DNA of 64,000 bases, taken from the NCBI GenBank assembly GCA_034620365.1, contig JAQGEQ010000071.1, forward strand, positions 5,952,001 through 6,016,000. The letters are read 5' to 3'. Made by a program: the position numbers and the translations under genes. Below the pieces are notes generated by a model. The model was not told where the DNA came from and did no database searches. It saw only the letters and a list, made by a program, of their open reading frames with translations. The stretch is from Pegea sp. RAD2-039 (Eukaryota > Chordata > Thaliacea > Salpida > Salpidae). Position 1 is the first letter of the stretch, and every line of letters begins with the position of its first letter. Of this stretch, positions 21,351-32,807 are shown piece by piece.

Positions 21351-24300
21351 TTAAAAAAATTTACTTGGAAAGATATAGACTTTGAAGTCAGGTCTATGGT
21401 ATATATAACTTGACATATAGGCTAAAGAAGAACATTTAGAAAGCAAAAGAGAAATCAATGATGATATAATAGATGTTTTCTAAACAAAAAAAAGTCCATT
21501 AATATCTGGATAAATAAAATATTTTAATCATAACATTTCTACAGCCTCAAAATTCATTACTAAAAGTAGAAAATGATACGTACATAACCAAGAACTCCAA
21601 TTCCAGCTATAATGGCATAAGGTAACCACGATATAGTGAAATATATTATAGAAATAGCCGCAGATTTTGCTAATTTCACTTCCAGGTCTCGTTGCTTAGC
21701 AACCCGGTAAGAGTTTATACTCATAGTTCCCATCACACTACGAGAACTTTTCTTCACAGTTTTAAAGATACCGATGTAACTAACAGAGATGATAACCAAT
21801 GGAACTGCAAAAAATCAATTATTTTTCACTTCTATTTTTCAAAATTTGTTTACGTTTGATGATTAAATCAAATAATAGCTTCTATATATGAGAATGTCTT
21901 CACAGCGTATTTAAATATCTATTTTAAATCAACATTAACGAACTTTCATTTCTAGTAAGTCGTCTACTTTTAAAATTGATTGATCGAATTCGTCAACACA
22001 TTTTGGGGAATTAAAACTTATTTGATAGTAATCGAAGCTACTTTATTGATTGAATATTTCTTTTCATTGCTTTCTCTATTTCTGTTGCTTCATATTCAAT
22101 TTAGTTTTGATATTTAATACAGCAATTTAAGGTTTAATACCAATCTAATATTGTTGGTTATGTAATATAAAAAGATTTGTAGTAAAAATCATCACATAAA
22201 TGATTAAATAGTTAATTTTACAAAAGTTTTACATCATTATTGGTGGTTTAAATAATTAAGAAAGTAATGAACAAAATACCATTATTAAAATTTTCTAATC
22301 TAAGAAATACCACAACCTACGCAAATCAAATGATGCAATCAAAAGGTCTTGGTAAACCAAATAAATTGTAAAAACAGTTTAAACAGGAAAAGGAAATTTA
22401 CTTGTCGAAAATAGAATTTCAAATACTTCAGTTAATTCAGTGAATGTAAACATTTTGTTTGAAGTCAAGTTATAAATGAAAATAAAAGAAAAAGAAAATG
22501 AAATAAGAGTCAACTACTTCAAAATGTTTTGAAGCTATTTTTAATAAATCTTATTTAATAATAAAAATGTTGTAAGAAAGCAAATTTTATAAACTCTTCA
22601 AACTTATAAGCTTTCTCAAAACCTAACATTTTGTTAAGCTTATATAATCGCTCTCTATTTTATGCAAATTTAAAAGCAAGCTAGAGTTGAAGTCACTTTA
22701 CAGGACTTCAGATATTTTTTATTTGATTTCAGACATCAGAATATCTGAAAAAAATATTATGATGGACTTCACTACACTAAAGTAGCCATTAAATTAGGAT
22801 AAAGTGATGAGGTTTTCTAAGAACGTTTATACTTTCTAGTTTTCACCAATTTAAAAGAAAGTTTTCTTCAAAAATTTTTGAGTTTAATGGCCATCTAAAA
22901 CTACTAAATTAAAAAAATTTATATCTAAAAGGCTAAAATACTTTGAAGACTTAAAAAATGTTTATTTATTTATATTTTTATATAAATATTTATTGTATAA
23001 TCTCTCATATATATAAACGTAATACAGAATTATCAAAATTTTAAAAGTAAATCAAATTGTGAACACAAGTCAAAATATTATACTAATCAAAATATGAAGA
23101 CCTTTTCATCTATATATTTATTATTCTTTTTTTTGATATCTGTCATGTAATCTTAGTAAATATTTTGATTGAACAGAAAGATATAATTAATAATTTATTA
23201 AAAAAGATAAAAGCTTCCTTTAAAAGATCGTTTTGCAAAACATCAGAGATAAAAAGGTCTTCTAGTTTAATTAATTCTAGCTTCCGGTAAATAAATATTA
23301 ACAATTTGTAATATTTACAGCTTTATATGTTTGCTTATATTAAGATTACTTCCTACAAGTTTTGAATACCAAAGAAATTTATGATTAATTAAAAGTTCAT
23401 CAAAATATGAAAGACACTTTTCAAAAAGATGTATTTTTATATTGGATTTATGTAAAAAAATATTAATTTTTTATTTAGCTAAATTTACATAATAATTATT
23501 TTACATAATTTATTTTTGTATTTGTAAAAGTTAAGTTAATAGATATCAATTATATCGGGTTTGTATTGATTTTACTGGTAACCATTAAGTATAAAAATAT
23601 TCACAAAAACGTTTATCGATTAAGTATCTAAATTAAACGATTTCAAGTGGACTGAAAACCAAATTCCAGTGATAAGAAGACCTTATTAAGAATTTTTACA
23701 AAACAACTGTTTGAATGTACAAGCGGTAAAACTGAGAAACTAACAAATATAAATAAAGCTGTTGATAAATGACACTAAAAGGTAATTATGTAAAACAATT
23801 TGTTAACATTAGAGAAAAATTTCCTCAGAAATGTTATTAATTTTGGGAAAAAACATATGTTAACAATAAAAATTTGTATCAATAAATTAAACTAAACTAA
23901 TAAGGCTTTACAAGAGGTATTTGAAAATTTTTATTAAGTGTAATCAATTAAAAAACGATAAAAAAACATTTAAACTGCGCAGCAAACGCTGTAAATCATA
24001 AAAACGTCATTTCTAAAATAGACTTTTTGATGAATTTCAAGAAATTTTTGAATATAGTTGAGACTAATTAATTTTAAATTAGAAACACCAACAAGCTCGT
24101 GTTTGAAATAAAAAAACAAGAATATTTGAATTTGAACAAAAAATTTTACTTTTACCGTTAAGGTTTGTTTACAGTTGAAGCTATTTAGTAAGTAGCTTTA
24201 TGTAAATTGACAAACGTTTGTTTTCAAATTTCTAAATCATCATAAGATGAAAACTTTTAGTATCTTTGGAAAAGCTCATTCAAAGACCTCTTGATCATTA

Positions 24301-26740
24301 TTTTATTAATTCTGAAATCTAGCTCAAACCTCATTCTTAAAAAACTTTCTACAAATTCGTTTAATTTTAGTGTTTATCAAAAAATGTTGTTATATAACGT
24401 TAGCATTTCATCTCAAGCTTTTTCTGTTGCATAAGGTGTGATCAAATATTAGCAATTATATCTAATGTTTACAAAAATGAAATATAAATTATTTATCTAA
24501 ATTTTAAATCATTATTTTATTCTGCTTTTGAGATGAAAATTATATTTTCATTTTTTCATCTTGAATACAAATATATTTTATTTAAACTTTTTAAAAGTAT
24601 TTTTTTACTTAAAACTTTTGAAAGTGAACAACTTCATAAAAGTATTTTTGTTTTTTCAAATATAATTATAGTTTTCAATTGACCTTAATGATGATTATTT
24701 CTTTAACCAAAAAATCACTTATTTCAGTGCTTTTAATTTAGTTTTTCACTTTTTTTTTCAAAGTTTAAATCTTTTGTAGCTTTGGATTTATTGATTTTTC
24801 ACAAAATTTTTTACTTAAGTGCTTCATATTTTACAATAATTGAAATTTGCTTTGGCAGAACACGAAAATAAGCTTCTATATTTACTTCTATAGTGAATTT
24901 ATAGATAATTTATAGATCATATATAAAACAACTCACCTACAAAACCCAAAATAACACATGTAAAAAAATAAACAGCGTTTATGGTGCTTGGGTCTTCATA
25001 ATTGAATCCACAACTGACTTTTAGCTTGTGAAGAACAAAAGAACCTCCAAAACCAAAGTAAGGTTGACTAGATAGCACAATCCTTAGAAAATCAAATGTT
25101 GAGTCTTCAATTTATAAATTTTTAATTATTATTTACATAATGTTTGAAAAACAGATAATAAATGTTTGCTGATTTGAAGATATAAGAACAATTTTGTTTT
25201 GTAACTAAAAAATTATTTCGTAGCATCAGTAAGTCTGATTTTTATCTCACAAAAAAAACTTGTAGAAGTTTATTGAAGCATAATAAGTCGTAAACCCTTT
25301 TGAACCAAGTGAACTAAACCCAAGAAAGCTAATTTAACAGATAACTTTAACGCCCAGCGAGTAACGTGTGAAAGTTACCAATTAGAGATATTTATATTAA
25401 AGACAAAAGGATGTTACCATTTGAAGTTTTATCAGATTGATTGACTAACAATTAATCGTATTCATAGCTAGTATTTTACTTACGATAAAAACCAACAAAA
25501 CAGGATTTTGTAGATTGTTAATCCATATCTAGGTGTAAATTGTGACAAGTTCCTGATTATTAAATACTTTTCCAGTGCCACCATTGTTAAAGTAAATATC
25601 TGCGAATAAGCAAATACTCCATCCAGAAACCCACTGAGTTGGCAAACTACAAATTAAATAAAAAAAAACCTTCATAAAAATAAAAAGTTTTGAAAAGATT
25701 GATTAATCATTTTAAAACTTTCATCAACAGTCAACTTAGACATGTGGCATATTTAATCTTGAGTATTTAATCTTCTGTAAGATCGATAATTTTTTAAAGT
25801 ATTTTTCAGATGATGTTATCTCTACAAGATAACTACAAGATAATAATTAGAGGTTGATGCAAACACATTGACTTTAATTATAGTGAAGAGAATACTCTCT
25901 CCAGATACGATGTGATCTCAATGATCTGAGAGAGATTGTAGCCAAAAAACTCAATGCTGCATCCTTAAATGACATCTCAGAACACTAATCTTCAAATTTT
26001 TCATGAAATAAATGAAAAAAAGTTGTAAAAATTCACCTTTTTCACCCAGTCTCCATTCGTGATTGAAACAAGCATCGACCTTGAAAGGGAATAAAAAAAC
26101 TATTCCAAGATTGGATATTGCCAAAGAAATTAGATGTAAGTTTAATAATCGGAGTCTTTTCGTAGAAAAAACTCTGAAAACATTCATAATACTTTACAAA
26201 GCATTTAAAACAAAACATTTTCAACAAATGAACTTTGAACTTTTTATAGATAATGTTGTTACAGAAAAAACTTACAAGAAAATGTGAAGTTCTATTTTTA
26301 AAAGTGTTTTAAACTATCAAGAACAGTTTTAAACTAACGAACTTATTTGCTTTCAAAACGATTTTTTCTCAAATGTTTGAAATAAAATGAACTAAGATTG
26401 AGATAAACTAGTAATTACAAATAGCATTTTATTTATTATCTTGTTAATTGTCTACAAAAACTCAAAACAGTTAAAATAATTTTAACTTTCAGCTAAAAAT
26501 AGAAAAAAAAAATAATCAAACTTTTTCTTAAAAACTGTGAACTTTGGTAGAAAATCAGGTAATCAGATTTATTAATTAATTATTTGCTCTAAAAAGAAGT
26601 GATGTTATTGAAAAAAGATAAATATCTTACCTCGTGTAAATAGATAAAACAAAAATATTTACTCCAAGGCTCATACAGCCAATAAGAAGAAGGCTTGCTG
26701 CTATAATATAGTGAAAAGTTCCATTTATTTCTGAATTCAT
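21351..26740 (-). CDS. Divergent opsin (301 aa) with retinal-binding lysine
   Basis: Light-sensing rhodopsin-family GPCR by homology. Six exons join in phase: 26631-26740 (TM1), 26037-26173 (TM2), 25484-25646 (TM3-4), 24937-25082 (TM4, ECL2), 21584-21804 (TM5-6), 21351-21479 (TM7). It starts MNSEINGTFHY, with one N-glycosylation sequon. The disulphide cysteines are C84 (VCQLSGF) and C161; SCGFNYEDP matches opsin SC(G)xDY. C84 to the EKY triad (108-110) spans 24 residues, as in bovine rhodopsin. TM6 has SWLPYA, and K274 sits ten residues before a tyrosine, exactly like K296 and Y306. TM5-6 (KLAKSAAISI, VLGY) looks most like melanopsin or r-opsins. Oddities: NPxxY reads YMSSY; the E113 and E181 positions are S87 and H155; the protein ends 17 residues after that tyrosine. 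The subfamily is unresolved. Confidence 0.88.
21805..24936 (-). other. 3.1-kb opsin intron
   Basis: The longest opsin intron, between the ECL2 and TM5-6 exons. AT-rich throughout; I see no nested gene or exon. Confidence 0.6.
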
Positions 26741-29700
26741 TTTAAGCACCTATAAATTAACTATCATTTGTTAAAATCATATAAGATAAAATACATCAAC
26801 AACTTTGTAAAAATTAAATAAAAACAAATTATTTTTAGAAATAAATCCTTTTTTAAGTCAAATAAAAGTTAGTGCAAAAATAGATTTATTAAAAGATTTC
26901 TAACATAAGTTCTCAAATAAAATTGTTCAATTAAACTTTCAGATGCCGAGGGAAATTATTTTAAACTTTTTTAACAAAAATATTTGTTTTAATTACGGAA
27001 GTGACCTCGGTAGTAACTGACAGACAAGTTCTTTAGGTTCTGAGAAACAAGTTAGTGACTGTCAAACTTACGCGCTTGAACTTTAGCTGCCTTAAACAAA
27101 TTCTATTTGTTCATTTGATCATCACATAAAAACATCAATATAAAGCTTGCTGATTTATTATATAGTGAAAGTATTCACTCTAATATTTCCAAACTTTATC
27201 ATCGAGTAAGTAATTCAATACAAAAAACTTTCTGTGTTTAACTCTGACATTTTCTTCTTTAAACTTTTTGAAAACACTAGAAGCTCTAATCTTAATAACA
27301 CTTCAATAATCTTTTTATAAAAACTCTCAAAGCTTTTCAGGCTTCAAACCTGTAAATGCAATTACTTTAAAACTTCTTTTCTTTGGTGCTTTACCAGTTA
27401 CCCTACCTGTCTAACGACAACAATTCTAAAAGACGCAAAACTCCGAAGTTAAAACACTATATGCAGTTTGTCACTGTAATCAGTGTTAATCTGATAACTT
27501 CTGCGACGCCAGCTGGGTGCAGCTGCATCAGTCCTTCTATTCCGCTGCATAATCTGGTTGGCGTGGAATCCTGTTACATGGGCAACAACTGGATATTTAT
27601 CACTTCTGCCCTGGCACATATATGCGAAAAAAAATAGAGCTTTTTTCTATCCAATGTTCTCTCTCTCTCAAGATAAAAAAAACAGAATATAAATGCTTTT
27701 CATCTAAAATAATCAGTTTTTAAAGCTATTTGTAGTTTGTGTTAAACGACAAACTTAATCAGCTTATAAAATGTTTGCTTTTCTATTTCTGGAAGATTTT
27801 GAATTTTATTCTTCAAGTTTTAATATGAAATTGAAATAGGATTAAACAGTATCTTGCTAAAAATAAGATTTGGATGAGACTAATTCAAATGAAAAGTGAC
27901 TAATATGGCTACATTCACAAAAAGATTCAGTTAATATTTAATATAAGTTGTAAACCATAAACTATAAAAAGTGTTTTTATAATTTATTCCTTAGATTAAA
28001 ACCAGCTTAATTTAAAGAATAATATTATTTCGTTCAAAATTACATAAAAACATGACAGCAAATAATAAAGCTACTTGAAATAGAAAAGTCATAAACCAAA
28101 TGACAACTTAAAAACAAATTCGATTTGATGCTTTCACACAATAACTAATATCTGAAAAAAAGTTAACATTTATTCTACTTTCCTGAAAATATGAAGCGTG
28201 TAATTATTTTAGTCCGGTTTAAGTATTATATGATTATATCGACAAATATCTGTCCGTTTTGCTTAATCTTTTTGTCAGTTTTAATAAAATTCCTTTTAAT
28301 TAATTAATGGAAGTATTTCTATATAATTAAAAAATTATAATTAAAAATTCCAACTTTTGACAATTTCAACTCAAGTTTGTAAACTTAATGAAATTCACTT
28401 TATAAAAGATGTCAATAATTTACAAACAAAACCTTAAATAGTCTAAGACAAGAGCACTAGGGAGGCTTGCTAATTCTAACTAGGAGAAATGTTACAAATA
28501 GTAAACTTAAAAAGAGTAGTTGTTGTTTAACTTTTCATAAATTTGTATGCATCTCACAAGATGCTGATGATTGATTACAATCATCAGTAGTATTCGTGTT
28601 TTACTTTGAAAGATAGATCTATGTTTACTTGTCATTCAAAACTTTAAAATAGTTTTATTCAATCTTAGTTATTTAAAGTCAGCTTTATTAAACTAGTAGT
28701 TAGATAACTTTGAAAAGCTTGAGTTCCGACAATATACAATTAAAGCATGCAATATTGACCTATAAGCTAAGATTTACTCGGTAAATTATTAATGAGGCTT
28801 TAGAACGAAAAGAGACATCTTCAGAAACGTAATTTTTTACAGAACTTTATTGTGGCATGTTTACTAAACTTGAAAATTTTAGTATGAACTTTCTAGTTAA
28901 TTTTGCTTATTTGTTGATTGATGTTTCAGTTTGTAATAAAGATAGCCATCAGATATTGTAGAAGCGATTTATTAAAAGGTGTTAACTTTAACAAGATTAG
29001 TGTAGCTTCTGTGTAATTGTGACGAAAACATTTAAGTTTTAAAAGTTCATTTCTCATTGCGGTTTGCTGTCAAATAAATTCAATCTAAAAAAACTGAACA
29101 AATAATTTTACTTTCAAAAGATGCATCTTTTTAAATTGATGAATTATTCTTCAATAAAATCAAATTCTTTTTATAAAGTCAGATATTTGTAGCAAAATCG
29201 ATACATTTGATTCTATTTGTGTTTAAAATTGAGAATTTTGACAATAATTTCTTTTTGTATTTAATGTTTTGTTCATTGATTATTAATAGCTTTAAATAAC
29301 GACTTTGTTCATGATTTTCAATTCAATTGACAGCTTTAAATATTGTTCATGTTGAAGACAAACTAAGAAATAGAAAAGTAACAATTCTATTTACATTCTT
29401 TTAGCTTCTCTAGTGATAACTTTTGTATAAGATTAACTTTTTTAAAAGGTTTTTCATCTGTTAAAAAAATCAACATTTCACTTATGCAAAATAAAAAAAA
29501 GTTCAAGAAACAAGTAATAACAGAATTAATCATTCTTCATACTGACATTAATGATTTAAAGTATATATGAAATAAATCAACTAAATAAATACAAGTTATG
29601 TAAGAAATAAAAATAGAAAACCTTTACAGTAAAACACCAAGCTGAAAAGATGAAAATAAAAGAAGCATTTGATTAATAAGAGTAAAAACTGTTGATTGAA

Positions 29701-29961
29701 TTTAACTGAAAAAAGTTTACACTAAGTGAAAATAGGTTTGAATGTAATTATTTGTAAAGATGTTATTCAAATGATGATATGAAAAATAAATTTAGTTATT
29801 TAAAATTAATCTTTTTTAAACTTAAAATAATTCATGATATTTTTGATGTTAATGAATATTAAACAAATTTATCAAATTGTACTTTTTACTCAGTTTTTTC
29901 GATTCAAGAAACAAACACATTTTGAAGCATTATTAAAAATCAAAAAAATGAACAAATTTCA
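26741..29961. other. Intergenic, opsin 5' flank to the first zinc transporter
   Basis: Contains the presumed opsin promoter; a mild GC rise at about 26990-27080 is the best candidate. A second GC-richer, repeat-like block lies at about 27380-27640. The remainder is AT-rich with no supported exon. Confidence 0.5.
27380..27640. repeat. Unclassified GC-rich repeat-like block
   Basis: Composition contrasts strongly with its flanks; includes CAGCTGGGTGCAGCTG-like palindromic sequence and ends in a run of A (about 27628). An 84-codon open frame runs through it but resembles no family and lacks an ATG near its start. Most likely a short interspersed element or transposon remnant; I cannot assign it. 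Confidence 0.3.
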
Positions 29962-32807
29962 TCACGATTTCTCGGTGAGGTCCGTATTAGAGCAGCAAAC
30001 TTTCTCGAGGCATTCACTGTTACTACATATCATAGCACAAGATGGTTGCTCGTTGTTTTCAAACTCGGGTTGAATCGTAGTTGAATGGATTCCAGCTTTG
30101 CAAAAAGTTTTTTTGATCTTCAAAAGTTGGCAAAGATCAATTTCAAATCTTTAGAAAAGTTCATCTTACATCTGTAGCAACTTTACAATAAGCTTCTGCA
30201 TCTTTTACTTGAATGTGAACCGTCGCAATATTCTTCTCTCCAGCAAGCTGCCAGACATGGAACTCGTGTATCGAAGCAATACTCGGATATCTTTCAATCC
30301 TTCAAACATTATTTGATACTTAATTACATTTGACATCAAAATTTGTGATTAGCTTTTTATAGAAACTTTAAATTTTGTACACAATCATACAAGACACTAA
30401 CTTGTTTTTTATTTCAGTTAGATTGATGCCATGAGGAACACTTTGCATAAGAATCATAGCAGATTGTTTGAATAAAGGAATAGTAGTCGCGCATAGAATC
30501 ATGACAAGGACAAGACTCATTGAAGGATCGAGATACAGAATCCATCTGTTGATCTCTACTTGATCTGTGTCTTGAAGAGTACAATTACATGAATCACACG
30601 AAGAGTTTAAAGTGAGATTCTCAGAAACTATTGAAGTTTCGACGATAGTTTTGTGCTGAAAGATAAAGATGTTGATGATGATGATGTTGTTGTAGAAGAC
30701 TTACAGGTACATATAAAACTACTAAGGCAGTGATGATGACAACAACTGAACCAAGGGCATCTCCAAGCACATGAAGAAAAACAGCTTTGACATTCAACTG
30801 ATCATGTGAATTATTTCTCTAAAAGTTTTTAGAAATCGTAAAAAGCTAAAGTTTTTCTTTTATGAAAGATCAAAGAATAAATTCGAAATATTTTCAAACT
30901 TTTAGTAAAAATTTAAATAAAAAATTTTAGGCTGAGCTGTATAGACGTTCAAATACTCATCAAATTCAAACTGTTTATTTTATAAGAGACAGTAAAAAGA
31001 TTATTTAATTTCGTTGATGGAAAATCAATTTATAGTATTTCGGAGTTTCCACGAAGGCTAACTATAAAAAATCTTTTGATGTAATTAGTTCTAAGTATAG
31101 AAAAATGTTGATCCAAATATTTGGATTAAAAACATCACAAAAATCCATCTTAAAAGATTTAGAAGAAGATAGGAAATGTTTTTTTTCAAATATTTGTGAA
31201 ATTAATGAAATCACAGATAAAATATTTAAACTTAGAACAAACTTTTGTTCTCAAATTCTCTTCTATTTCAGCTTTTTCTATTTTCAGGGATCTTAGATCG
31301 TTTTCAACTTCATTAATTTTATTTTTATGATGATCGTGCTCAAATGGTCCTCCAAACAAAGCAAGACCTAAGATATTCACAGCGAGTCCTCCTAAAATAT
31401 AAATTTATTGTTGAAATTTGTCAATTGAAACTTTTACAGAAATTAAAGATTTTTTTTTTTGCAAATTTATGAATTTTTAGAAGATAAACTAATCATGTGT
31501 TGTCAGTTTTTTTTCACAAATAATTTTTTTTCTTTATTATTCATCATAAATTTAAGATTCTGAAAGTTATTTGAAGAAAAAAAACTAAATTTAGAAAAGC
31601 AGAAAATGAATATAAAGAATAAACTAAACTTAAAAGCTGGTTAAATACCAAAAACTATTTTCTAATCGATTTTTGTCAATCAAAATTTTTTCATCAAAAA
31701 ATTATTGACAACAAAAGCAAACCTAAGCTTGCAAATACACTTAAGAGATTCTATCAGTTTATCAAAGTAAATAAAACTAAAATATATTTATTTAAAATGA
31801 TAAATATTGAAATGTAGTTTTATAAATTCACTGAGGAAAGAGAAATAAGCTGGCAAAAAAACAGTTTGGATAAATCATAATAGAACGGCTGATTGGACAG
31901 ATTATTTGAACGCCAAATAATTTTTCAAGTAATTTACTTCTCAACTGACATCTGAAAATACTGAATTGTTTTGTTTCGGTAAAAAAAATACTGATTATTG
32001 ATCTATAATATCGAATGTGACACACGAAAACAAAGATAAATAATCACTTTTTAATTAGAGAACAACTTACACAGAACATCGACAATAGTTTCTATATTGA
32101 AGATTTTTTATTCATAATTTTTTATAATATTAAGTCTTGTTTTGAATCAGAAACTAATGGGTCTAAATAAAACTTTTATAATTTTCAACAATTACCTTTC
32201 AACAAACTGAAAAACAAACTGAAAAAACAAACTGAAGAAATGTACCTATTCCAACACTAAGAACAAGAATAGGATCAGTCATAAGCTCCGGTTTCAAAAA
32301 CTTTTCAATTGCCTCCATTGCAATAGTAAGACACAAAGCAAGGAGAAATGTTGCGTTTACTAAAGCTCCAACCACCTATATAAACATCAATTATTTCAAT
32401 AATATATTTCTCTAAATCACATAATTAGTATTTAAAGAGTTTTCAAGAAAACTTACTTCAAATCGAACCCATCCAAATGTATTTGAATATTTATATCTAG
32501 AAAACCACGGCTTTAGACGTTGATGTGCTTTCCGCTTACTGTAATTGACAGCAAGTAATGCGACGATTAATGCTAAGGCATCAGAAAGCATATGAAAAGA
32601 GTCAGCTATAAGAGTCAAGCTTTGCGTCAATTGACCTGTAATCAAATAATAAAATCTAATTTAATTGACAAAAAGTCGATTAATTTAATTATTTTATAGA
32701 TAAATGTAAAAATGATAAAAAATATAATCACCAACAACAAGTTCTACCAGCATGAAAACTATAACAAGTAAGAACATGAATAAGAAACGTATTGAGATGG
32801 CCTGCAT
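29962..32807 (-). CDS. SLC30A1: ZnT1-like zinc transporter, paralogue A (395 aa, short His loop)
   Basis: SLC30/CDF transporters export Zn2+ from the cytosol in exchange for H+. Eight exons in phase: 32732-32807, 32457-32635, 32246-32375, 31243-31391, 30705-30818, 30402-30655, 30170-30299, 29962-30117. The TM2 site H40-xxx-D44 (ADSFHMLSDALAL) and TM5 site H194-xxx-D198 (FLHVLGDALGS) give the zinc-type 2 His/2 Asp set. The cytosolic domain has FHVWQLAGEK and GIHSTTIQPEF, typical of ZnT1/ZnT10. A Cys-rich tail follows (CAMICSNSECLEKVCC). The TM4-5 loop, normally His-rich, has only three histidines and is rich in Lys and Glu. The N-terminus begins MQAISIRF with almost no cytosolic leader. Tandem with paralogue B downstream in window coordinates; all frames are open, so both look functional. 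Confidence 0.92.
30402..30830 (-). repeat. Block nearly identical to 36855-37280 (ZnT paralogues)
   Basis: Exons 5-6 of paralogue A, with the small intron between them and part of the flanks, match paralogue B almost base for base, including the intron's ATGATG run. Adjacent exons (4 and 7) are clearly more diverged. Confidence 0.85.
32190..32650 (-). repeat. Block nearly identical to 37525-37975 (ZnT paralogues)
   Basis: Exons 2 and 3 with the intervening and flanking intron bases, including a CAAACTGAAAAA-type run beside exon 3, are almost the same in both paralogues. Exons 1 and 4 on either side are not. Confidence 0.85.

Noticed and set aside
27383-27637. 84-codon plus-strand open frame in the GC-rich block
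   Set aside because: No ATG near the start, no homology, and the block looks repeat-derived.
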